Below are positions 1 to 5,749 of a DNA stretch of 5,749 nt, piece by piece (position 1 is the stretch's first letter; every line of letters starts with the position of its first letter). The notes beneath the pieces are model-generated. The model did not search any database and had not been told where the DNA came from. It saw only the letters and a list, made by a program, of their open reading frames with translations. Position numbers and translations under genes: made by a program. Where the stretch lies: assembly GCA_002351955.1 (NCBI GenBank), contig DEHO01000014.1, positions 90,588-96,336 of the forward strand, written 5' to 3'. This DNA is from Flavobacteriales bacterium UBA2798 (GTDB lineage: Bacteria > Bacteroidota > Bacteroidia > Flavobacteriales_D > UBA2798).

Positions 1-320
1 ACAATAAAAAGTACGACACCGAAGGATTGCCATCAACCGTAAGCCGGAAAATTGTAACCGGATTATTGCGTGAGGAAATGGGTTTTCGCGGATTGATCGT
101 TACGGATGCGATGGGAATGGGAGGAGTGGTGAATGTACCGCAATGTGGATTGAAAGCAGCCAAAGCAGGTTGTGATGTAATTCTAATGCCGCGTGATGAA
201 GATGCTGTGCATGCCGATATTTTGGCTGAGATAAAAAAGGATGAAGTCTTCCGCGATCAGGTGTATGAAAGCGTGAAGCGGATCATCCGAATCAAAATAA
301 TTTTAGGCATCCTCTCATGA
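1..320 (+). CDS. Glycoside hydrolase family 3 (NagZ-like beta-N-acetylhexosaminidase), C-terminal part, 5' truncated
   Basis: Only the last 105 codons are visible; the frame is open from base 3 and runs off the left edge, so the start is not in the window. The visible part matches the end of the GH3 catalytic barrel: LPSTVS, then LLREEMGFRGLIVTDAMGM. In this family the Asp of the (S/T)DA(M/L) motif is the catalytic nucleophile; here it is the GAT codon at 105-107. After it come AAKAGCDVILMP, a usual strand/helix of the family, and a final helix ending VKRIIRIKIILGILS. The protein ends there, so no C-terminal beta-lactamase-like domain is fused, unlike some Bacteroidota GH3 proteins. Family members remove beta-linked N-acetylglucosamine from muropeptides or chitin-type oligosaccharides. 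The conserved KHFPGHG-type region should lie to the left. The TGA at 318-320 overlaps the next gene's ATG. The family call is firm; the exact substrate is inferred. Confidence 0.9.
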   Translation, partial: NKKYDTEGLPSTVSRKIVTGLLREEMGFRGLIVTDAMGMGGVVNVPQCGLKAAKAGCDVILMPRDEDAVHADILAEIKKDEVFRDQVYESVKRIIRIKIILGILS

Positions 321-1216
321 GGCGCTTTTTCCTTTTAGGATTTGCTTTCCTCATGATGAAATCATCAGACGGAGCACAGATCTCTGCTGCACAATCTGCC
401 ATTGATGTGAAGACGGTCATTGAGCAATTATTTACCGGAATGCGAACAGGTGATAGCAGCTTGGTCCGACAAGTCTTTCATGTATCCGCGCGCTTGCAGA
501 GTGTGGTGGAACAAAAAGGAATTCCCCAACTGGCAACGGAGTCGGTCGATGAATTTGTAAAGGCAGTAGGAACACCACATCCCGAGATCTGGGATGAGCA
601 GATCCGCAGCTGGAAAATTGATATCGACGGCGATCTGGCATCTGTATGGACCGATTATGAATTTTATCTGGGTAAAAAATATTTGCATTGCGGTGTAAAT
701 GCATTTCATCTGTTTAAAACAGCAATGGGATGGAAGATCACACAGATAACCGACACAAGAAAAAAGGAATGTCAGCAATCGGAAAAAGGGATTTCCATTA
801 CTGAAAAAGTAAAGCCATTCGAATTGGAGATCAATAAGGTGATGGATGAATGGCACATGGCTGCAGGAAAAGGCGATGAAGATGTTTTTTTCGGGACAAT
901 GGCGGAAGATTTTATTTACCTCGGTACGGATAAAACCGAACGCTGGACAAAAACAAAATTTTGGGATTTTGCAAAGAAGTATTTTGAGCGTAAGGAAGGA
1001 GCATGGAAGTTTAAACCGTTGTCGCGCAAGATCTATTTCACCGATGATTTGTCGTACGCCTGGTTCGAAGAACATCTCGATACCTGGATGGGTGTGTGCA
1101 GGGGAAGCGGTGTATTGCGTTTCTCAGAAGGGAAATGGATGCTGAAGCATTATAATTTGTCGGTGACGATCAATAACGACAAGGTGCAGGAGTTTATTAA
1201 GCTGAAGCCGAATTAG
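317..1216 (+). CDS. Predicted exported protein with two NTF2-like (SnoaL/DUF4440-type) domains
   Basis: The protein has 299 residues. The start is the ATG at 317, which overlaps the TGA of the GH3 gene (ATGA) and gives a signal-peptide-like N terminus: two Arg, a hydrophobic run FFLLGFAFLMM, then a polar stretch with a possible cleavage near residue 20 (DGA/Q). Mature domain 1 (about 27-152) begins with a helix typical of NTF2-like folds (VIEQLFTGMRTGDSSLV) and has strand-rich segments DLASVWTDYEFYLG and GWKITQITDTR. Domain 2 (about 166-294) repeats the plan: EINKVMDEWHMAAGKGDEDV, FIYLGTDKTERW, then GSGVLRF, GKWMLKHYNLSVTINND. The second half resembles 'nuclear transport factor 2 family' proteins common in Bacteroidota; the first is more diverged. 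NTF2-like folds bind small ligands or act as enzymes, and nothing here identifies a ligand. The overlap with the GH3 gene suggests co-expression. The double-domain call rests on recognised motifs and predicted fold, not on a search. Confidence 0.8.
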   Translation: MRRFFLLGFAFLMMKSSDGAQISAAQSAIDVKTVIEQLFTGMRTGDSSLVRQVFHVSARLQSVVEQKGIPQLATESVDEFVKAVGTPHPEIWDEQIRSWKIDIDGDLASVWTDYEFYLGKKYLHCGVNAFHLFKTAMGWKITQITDTRKKECQQSEKGISITEKVKPFELEINKVMDEWHMAAGKGDEDVFFGTMAEDFIYLGTDKTERWTKTKFWDFAKKYFERKEGAWKFKPLSRKIYFTDDLSYAWFEEHLDTWMGVCRGSGVLRFSEGKWMLKHYNLSVTINNDKVQEFIKLKPN

Positions 1217-1245
1217 GGGGTTATGATGTAGGGAAGACTTTTCAC

Positions 1246-1421
1246 AGAAGGATGGATCTAAGGATGGCTAAATTTGTCAAGTCTTGTTTACCAAATTCAT
1301 TTATTAAATCGATCTGAAGCCACCCCTTATTTAGCTACATTTAAAAACTGAGGAAATTCTTCAACATTTTTTACATATTTCTGATTGCGCAATGCCAATC
1401 AAAGATAACATCCATCCTTCT
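1246..1421. repeat. Inverted pair of short repeats in the convergent intergenic gap
   Basis: A perfect 12-bp inverted repeat lies between the two convergent genes: AGAAGGATGGAT at 1246-1257 and its complement ATCCATCCTTCT at 1410-1421. The likeness extends outward. Each copy, read on its own strand, starts with TCACAGA (1242-1248 on +, 1433-1427 on -). In the right copy five extra bases separate this from the 12-mer; in the left copy the two overlap by AGA. The left copy also has AAGGATGG twice at a 12-base step (1248-1255 and 1260-1267). No target-site duplication is visible at either end and there is no ORF between the arms. It could be a diverged pair of a dispersed intergenic repeat. That is inference; only the repeat itself is seen. 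Confidence 0.5.
1343..1372. terminator. Weak candidate bidirectional terminator between convergent genes
   Basis: On the + strand a 5-bp stem TGAGG/CTTCA (1349-1353 and 1359-1363, one G-U pair) with loop AAATT is followed after three bases by six T (1367-1372). An A5 tract (1343-1347) precedes it, so the - strand shows a similar hairpin followed by G and five T, though there the G-U pair becomes an A-C mismatch. An A-tract, stem and T-tract between convergent genes is the expected layout of a shared terminator. The stem is short and weak, so this is a tentative call; it lies about 130 bases past the + strand stop and about 75 past the - strand stop. No stronger hairpin with a T-run was found in the gap. 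Confidence 0.3.
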
Positions 1422-1444
1422 CTCCATCTGTGATGCATCCCCCA

Positions 1445-3871
1445 TCAATTCCCCTGTTTGATCCTGTCCAGCTCGTCTTTTGCTCCGCTTTCTTTTCGCT
1501 GGTTCTGAATTTTTGCATTACCGAATTTGTAACTGAAGGATAATGTAAATACCCTCGAATCGCTCCAGGCTTCCATATTGATGTCCATATTATTAAAGAA
1601 CACCGTTCCGCGGAATCTGCTTTTCCAGAATAGATCGCCGGCACTGAATTTAATGGTGCCTTTTTCTTTCATGATTTTTTTCTGTACTCCCAGACTAATG
1701 CTCGACATTGGTTTCATTATGAATACGCCATAGACTTGTTTCGACATATAGAAGGCACTCAATTCAGCACTCCAACCCTTGCTAAAAGTGAACTGGTTTG
1801 TCGAATTGATCATCCAGGACCACATGCCTACATCAAAACTTTGACCTGAAATTTTTCCGTTGTACTGGTTATGGTAGGCGGTAATGAAATTCATGCTCAT
1901 CCACCATTTGGAAATCGGGATGGGTAGCATGGAGGAGATGGTCCAGTTTTCGAGTGAATTCAGATTTTCGTTCGTTGCAAATGTTGTTCGTGTGGAATCG
2001 ACCTGTGAGGTGACTTGCGTAATCACTCCTGTAGTGTGCGAATAGCCAACAGTTGTGGTAAGGAATCCCATAAAGGTGTGTCCAACTTCGAATGCATTGG
2101 TAAATTGTGGTTGCAGCAAGGTGTTTCCTCGCATGTAAGTGTAGGGATCGAGGAAATAGAGGAAAGGATTCAGATCGCGGTAGCTCGGACGATCGATGCG
2201 TCGGGAATAGCTAAAGTTGATTTCGTTTTTCTTGTTGATGGTATAACTCATTGCCCCGCTTGGAAAAAGTTGTGTGTAATTCCTGGTGAATACGGAATCA
2301 ATAGTGATCTGTTCACCTCGTGCGCGGGTGTTTTCCACTCGTAAACCAAATTGCAATCCTATTTTATCACTCAGCTGGTACTGTCCGTTTAAATATGCGG
2401 CGTTGATGTTTTCGGTGTATTTAAAATGATTCGTTTTTGTGGTGTCGACATATTCTGTTCCGTTTTCTACGATCCAGTAACGGGCGTTATTGTCGGTGCT
2501 GACGAAACTTGATTTTATTCCGGTTTCCAGTCGTAGTTTTTTATTGATGGATTTTACATAATCGGCTTTTGCGCTTTTGATGTCTACTTTCCCCGGTAAT
2601 TCACTGCGGAGTATGAGCGGTATACCAAATGGGGTACCGCCGGCATCGAAGTAATCGGTAACAAAAAACTGTGGGTTACTCTGATCGAATATGGCGTAAT
2701 CGAGGTTGACTTTTAGTTCTCCTCCTGTTGTGTCGGTAACCCAGCGGTAATTGATGTTGCTGTTGAAATTACTCCATTTTTCACTGTTTTTTCCATTCGT
2801 TTGAGAGGAAGAAAGCGGTCCTCCGATGGCATCGGTGATAAATGTATTGTTCGTATTGCGATCACCTCCGGTTGTTTGCATGGCGTTTACGAAAAACCCG
2901 ATGGTGTGGTTTTTATGCGGATAAAAATCGACTCCGAATTTTCCGCTGTGCGACTGACTCGTGTCTTTTCCTTGCGAGGTTTGTTTGAAAATACTTTCTA
3001 CCTGTTCGTTCTCACGAAATTTGCGCGAGAGATCGAACCAATTGGCGGAGTTTCTTCTGCCGTAATTGTACGATCCGAAAAAATTCCATTTTTCAGTACG
3101 GTGGTTGAGATTGAAACCTGCATTTTCTCTGTCGTAAAAACCCTGTGTGTAGGAAACATAAACGGAACCGTTGCTGCCGAGCATTTTGTTTTTCTTCAGT
3201 ACAATATTGATCACACCTCCTTGTCCGGAAGCATCGTAGCGGGCAGAAGGGTTGGTAATGATCTCGATGCGCTCAACCTGGTCAGCCGGCAAATTGGATA
3301 GCATGGTAGAGACATCCTGACTCGATAAATAGGTCGGTTTACCGTCGATCATGATAGTGAGTCCTGATTTTCCCTTGAGTGAAATGTTTCCGTCTTTATC
3401 TATCATCACTCCGGGTGATCTGCGCAAAACTTCAAGGGCAGTATTTCCTGCAGATACGATGGAGTTTTCTACGTTCACAATGGTCATATCGAACCTGCGT
3501 TCAATAAATGGTTTTTGTGCAACAACAGTAATTTCTTCGAGTGATTCCGAACTTTCTTTAAGAACAATCTTTCCAAGTGATTTCGTTTCTCCTTCCGCAA
3601 GTTCCAATGGACCAAAATAGCTTTTCGTATAGCCAATTGATGAAATAAGCACCAGGAAATTTCCGGCGTTCAGATCTTCCAGTTGAAAGCTTCCATTTTC
3701 ATCGGTCGTAGTACCTTTTATAAGTGAAGAATCTTTTGCTTCCAGTAAAAGGATGTTGACGAAAGGGAGCGCGGCATCTTTACTATCCGTTACAGACCCT
3801 GAAAGTGTAGCGTTCTGGGCTTGTGAAAGAAACATAGAAAAACAGCCGGCAAGCAGGAAAATGAGCTTCAT
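1445..3871 (-). CDS. TonB-dependent-receptor-like outer-membrane beta-barrel protein (carboxypeptidase-regulatory-like domain, plug, barrel)
   Basis: The protein has 808 residues from the ATG at 3871-3869. This start is chosen because it yields a clean Sec signal peptide (KLIFLLAGCFSMFLSQAQ, probable cleavage near residue 18) and sits just below a promoter; a TTG 18 bases further up would lie inside the promoter. Residues about 20-105 form a CarboxypepD_reg-like beta-sandwich (GSVTDSKDAALPFVNI, GTTTDENGSFQL). Residues about 112-228 are the plug, with LEEITVVAQK, RRSPGVMIDKDG, IMIDGKPTYLSS, VERIEIITNPSARYDASG and GGVINIVLKK. The rest, about 230-784, is a barrel rich in aromatic and Asn residues, closing with FTLSFSYKFG, followed by a 24-residue charged tail. 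This matches the Bacteroidota 'outer membrane beta-barrel family' (PF14905 type). Such proteins sit in the outer membrane and are thought to import ligands with TonB energy. The substrate is unknown, and no SusD-type lipoprotein partner is next to it in the window. Confidence 0.92.
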   Translation of the reverse strand: MKLIFLLAGCFSMFLSQAQNATLSGSVTDSKDAALPFVNILLLEAKDSSLIKGTTTDENGSFQLEDLNAGNFLVLISSIGYTKSYFGPLELAEGETKSLGKIVLKESSESLEEITVVAQKPFIERRFDMTIVNVENSIVSAGNTALEVLRRSPGVMIDKDGNISLKGKSGLTIMIDGKPTYLSSQDVSTMLSNLPADQVERIEIITNPSARYDASGQGGVINIVLKKNKMLGSNGSVYVSYTQGFYDRENAGFNLNHRTEKWNFFGSYNYGRRNSANWFDLSRKFRENEQVESIFKQTSQGKDTSQSHSGKFGVDFYPHKNHTIGFFVNAMQTTGGDRNTNNTFITDAIGGPLSSSQTNGKNSEKWSNFNSNINYRWVTDTTGGELKVNLDYAIFDQSNPQFFVTDYFDAGGTPFGIPLILRSELPGKVDIKSAKADYVKSINKKLRLETGIKSSFVSTDNNARYWIVENGTEYVDTTKTNHFKYTENINAAYLNGQYQLSDKIGLQFGLRVENTRARGEQITIDSVFTRNYTQLFPSGAMSYTINKKNEINFSYSRRIDRPSYRDLNPFLYFLDPYTYMRGNTLLQPQFTNAFEVGHTFMGFLTTTVGYSHTTGVITQVTSQVDSTRTTFATNENLNSLENWTISSMLPIPISKWWMSMNFITAYHNQYNGKISGQSFDVGMWSWMINSTNQFTFSKGWSAELSAFYMSKQVYGVFIMKPMSSISLGVQKKIMKEKGTIKFSAGDLFWKSRFRGTVFFNNMDINMEAWSDSRVFTLSFSYKFGNAKIQNQRKESGAKDELDRIKQGN

Positions 3872-3886
3872 GGTTTGAATTTGATG

Positions 3887-3919
3887 CAAATTTATTCGCT
3901 GCAGGACGCCGGAATCAAA
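3887..3919 (-). promoter_or_regulatory. Candidate Bacteroidota sigma-type promoter for the outer-membrane receptor gene
   Basis: Read on the - strand, TTTG (3919-3916) is followed after 21 bases by TAAATTTG (3894-3887), fitting the Bacteroidota pattern of a -33 TTTG and a -7 TAnnTTTG box. Transcription would begin about five bases further on, leaving a leader of roughly ten bases before the ATG at 3871. There is no Shine-Dalgarno sequence in that leader, which is usual in this phylum. The motif match is seen; activity is inferred. Confidence 0.55.
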
Positions 3920-3981
3920 AAATGTGATGAGTGGTAATCGTACCGAATCTTAAAAATCCCTGAGAAACTTTCTTTTTCAAC

Positions 3982-5749
3982 TCACCGAATTAAACTGAAA
4001 TGACCCCTGATCTCACGATCCATTCCCGACCAATCGCGGAAGATGATGAGGTACACATAAACATCCTGCGGACAAAGTTTTCCTCCTTTACGAGTTCCGT
4101 CCCAGCCGGTGTTGGTTTGTTCGGTTTCAAAAATGGGCTGACCCCATCTGTCGTAGATGAGTAATCGGTAATTTGTTACATCGTAAACATGAGGCATCCA
4201 AATTTCATTTTTTCCATCTCCGTTGGGTGAAAAGGCGTTGGGTGCAAAAACAGTTGTCATGCCTTCAACAAAAATAGTAGTGTAGGATGTATCGGTGCAA
4301 CCAAATTCATTCACTGCAATCTGCCAGATACTGTGTTCGCCGGATGTTACAAAATTCACGGTCGCTTCGGAGGTGTCTGTAAAGGAATACCCATTATCAA
4401 AGAATATCGTTTGCGAAACATGTCCGCTTGCATTATCAAACGCGGTGAAATTTGCAAACCAGATGCTGGCACTTGGTGGTGTTGCACTAACGGAGGCGGT
4501 AGGACTGGGATGCACAACAATTGCATCGGGAATGACAAATGTTTCGGTCTTTACGCATATGGAATCGACAGAGATGGTAACCGTAAGATCAAACGATCCG
4601 GGATTGGGATAAAGATGAAAGGGATTGGCTTCGTTGGAGAAATTTCCATCACCAAAATTCCATTGGTGCGCAATGGTTCCCCATGCGTACGAAGTATTGG
4701 TGAAAAATACGGGAAAAGGAGCGCAGCCGTCATCAGGCGGATAGGTAAAACCGAATTCAGGAAGAGGAAAAACAACAAGATCTACATCCACTGTTTCGGT
4801 ACAGCCGAATTGGGTAACGATAACGGATGCATTGTAATGACCGGAATCGGAATACACCACGTTCTGCGGATCGGCAACGGCGGAAGTAGAGGGATTTGCA
4901 AATGGGCCGAATGTCCACTGGATGTTTGCTGCATTGGTGAAATTTCCATTGAGATCGAAATCGAAGGAATTCACATCTTCACATTGCGGCGCAGGAGTAG
5001 CCAGACTGAGATTAAGCGGTAAATGAACTTCGTAGGTTTGCGTTGCGGTATCTGCACACCATACACCCGGATTGGCAATGAGCGTAATGGTAAATGTTCC
5101 GGTATCGGGATAAGTGTAGGTAGGTGCAACTTGATTGGAAGTATCGTTTGTAATGCCTGGAACACCAAAATCCCAATGGTAGAAACTGGAGTTTTGACTG
5201 TTATTCCCAATGTTGAGTGTCATACCCTGACACAATTCAGTTTGCACAGGAATAGCAGAAACAACAAGAGAGGGGCAATTCGTAACGGTGATCTGGAATT
5301 CGCGGAAAATTTCTGAGATGATTTGTCCGTTTCTTCGTTCAATCACTTTTACTCCATACAAATGAATTCCGTTTGTAATAGGAGTTCCGGTGAGCAATCC
5401 GGTTCCCGCGTTCAGATTGAATGCAGGTGCGCCTTGAATTTGATTGCCCAGGCTAAATCCACCTGCCCAGTTGATGGTGGTGTAGGGAGGAGGAAATGCA
5501 GGATTGGGAGCAGGAGCAAAAGCATCGCCACCATGAAATGGAGTATAAAAAACATATTGGAGCTGATCGCCATCGGGATCGGTAGCGGAGTGATCGAACG
5601 AAAATGCGGAACCGTTGCACATTACCAACGGAGGAAGTGCATTGAAGCGCGGACTGCTGTTACAGGTTGCCGTTGCAGCAGGCGGAATCTTCGCCCAAAA
5701 CGTAGATCCCATATCACCCGGTGCGAGGATGTTCATGATATTGGGATTG
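3982..5749 (-). CDS. PKD-repeat surface protein with gliding-motility-associated C-terminal (CHU_C, T9SS) domain, 5' truncated
   Basis: The frame stays open to the right edge, adding Asn-Pro-Asn-Ile before the first visible Met (5736-5734), so that Met is internal and the start lies outside. Counting from that Met (584 residues to the TGA at 3984-3982): about 26-153 is an Ig/cadherin-like module with ATDPDGDQLQY and GTGLLTGTPITNG. PKD-like domains lie at about 155-240 (core YHWDFG), 241-326 (core IQWTFG) and 327-411 (core HQWNFGDG). A fourth, degenerate one is at about 412-492 (IFFDNG in place of the core). The C-terminal CHU_C/TIGR04131-type domain is at about 494-584: FAPNAFSPNGDGKNEIW, IYDRWGQPIFE, GWDGTRKGG, then the end GHFSLIR. 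That domain is a type B sorting signal for type IX secretion, so the protein is probably exported to the cell surface or medium. It is a likely adhesin or structural protein. The gene lies 110 bases upstream of the receptor gene on the same strand. Confidence 0.93.
   Translation of the reverse strand, partial: NPNIMNILAPGDMGSTFWAKIPPAATATCNSSPRFNALPPLVMCNGSAFSFDHSATDPDGDQLQYVFYTPFHGGDAFAPAPNPAFPPPYTTINWAGGFSLGNQIQGAPAFNLNAGTGLLTGTPITNGIHLYGVKVIERRNGQIISEIFREFQITVTNCPSLVVSAIPVQTELCQGMTLNIGNNSQNSSFYHWDFGVPGITNDTSNQVAPTYTYPDTGTFTITLIANPGVWCADTATQTYEVHLPLNLSLATPAPQCEDVNSFDFDLNGNFTNAANIQWTFGPFANPSTSAVADPQNVVYSDSGHYNASVIVTQFGCTETVDVDLVVFPLPEFGFTYPPDDGCAPFPVFFTNTSYAWGTIAHQWNFGDGNFSNEANPFHLYPNPGSFDLTVTISVDSICVKTETFVIPDAIVVHPSPTASVSATPPSASIWFANFTAFDNASGHVSQTIFFDNGYSFTDTSEATVNFVTSGEHSIWQIAVNEFGCTDTSYTTIFVEGMTTVFAPNAFSPNGDGKNEIWMPHVYDVTNYRLLIYDRWGQPIFETEQTNTGWDGTRKGGKLCPQDVYVYLIIFRDWSGMDREIRGHFSLIR

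Noticed and set aside
428..1075. 215-codon open frame on the - strand opposite the NTF2-like gene
   Set aside because: The + strand frame has a signal peptide, two recognisable domains and an ATGA junction with the GH3 gene; the antisense product has none of these.
1269..1276. TAAATTTG on the + strand, identical to the receptor's -7 box
   Set aside because: No TTTG or TTG lies 19-21 bases upstream, and it would point into the 3' end of a convergent gene; probably chance in AT-rich DNA.
1234..1285. AAGACTT / AAGTCTT 7-bp inverted repeat (1234-1240 and 1279-1285)
   Set aside because: The arms are short, the loop is 38 bases long and no T-run follows, so it is probably chance or part of the diverged repeat.
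1400..1407. TATCTTTG on the - strand, matching TAnnTTTG
   Set aside because: There is no -33 element at a suitable distance and no - strand gene in the gap for it to serve.
1399..1644. 81-codon - strand frame overlapping the receptor 3' end
   Set aside because: It overlaps the barrel's conserved last strands in another frame and has no recognisable features.
2801..3301. 166-codon open frame on the + strand opposite the receptor gene
   Set aside because: It is antisense to the plug and early barrel, whose motifs are clear on the - strand. No domain or start signal supports it.
3842..3853. LAGC in the receptor signal peptide as a lipoprotein lipobox
   Set aside because: The Cys is at residue 10, too close to the N terminus for a normal lipoprotein signal. 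The hydrophobic run continues past it to a better cleavage site near SQAQ, and this family is not lipidated.
3872..3889. TTG start at 3889 giving six extra residues on the receptor
   Set aside because: The TTG lies in the -7 promoter box, and the extra residues would spoil the compact signal peptide that begins at the ATG at 3871.
3961..3981. AGAA/TTCT hairpin just after the PKD gene as its terminator
   Set aside because: The stem is only four base pairs with a three-base loop, and the T-run follows it on the wrong (+) strand for this gene.
4333..5022. 229-codon open frame on the + strand opposite the PKD/CHU_C gene
   Set aside because: It lies wholly antisense to a well-supported coding region. 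Its product is a Gly/Ile/Arg-rich string with no recognisable domain, as expected from the complement of Asn/Ser/Thr-rich codons.

Overview
This window looks like an ordinary chromosomal segment of a member of the phylum Bacteroidota. Four things point there: an outer-membrane beta-barrel receptor with a carboxypeptidase-regulatory-like N-terminal domain; a multi-PKD secreted protein ending in a gliding-motility-associated (CHU_C, type IX secretion) C-terminal domain; a TAnnTTTG-type -7 promoter element; and no clear Shine-Dalgarno sequence before the visible starts. Genus or family cannot be told from the sequence alone.

Layout. Bases 1-320 (+) carry the C-terminal end of a family 3 glycoside hydrolase of the NagZ type, cut by the left edge. 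Its TGA overlaps the ATG of the next gene (317-1216, +), a predicted exported protein built of two NTF2-like (SnoaL/DUF4440-type) domains, so the two are probably translationally coupled. Bases 1217-1444 are a convergent intergenic gap. It holds a weak, possibly bidirectional terminator, and around it two diverged copies of a short repeat on opposite strands. Bases 1445-3871 (-) encode an 808-residue TonB-dependent-receptor-like outer-membrane protein, with a convincing Bacteroidota promoter directly upstream. Bases 3982 to the right edge (-) encode the C-terminal ~588 residues of a PKD/CHU_C surface protein whose start lies outside the window.

How the genes fit together. The left pair is probably one transcription unit tied to cell-wall or amino-sugar metabolism; the job of the NTF2-like protein is unknown. 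The right pair are both envelope proteins on the same strand: one is a predicted T9SS cargo, the other an outer-membrane transporter-like barrel. The barrel has its own candidate promoter, and no terminator is visible between the two, so read-through is possible. I see no mobile element, CRISPR array, RNA gene or defence system. The best candidates for something new are the exported double-NTF2 protein coupled to the GH3 gene and the inverted repeat pair in the convergent gap.
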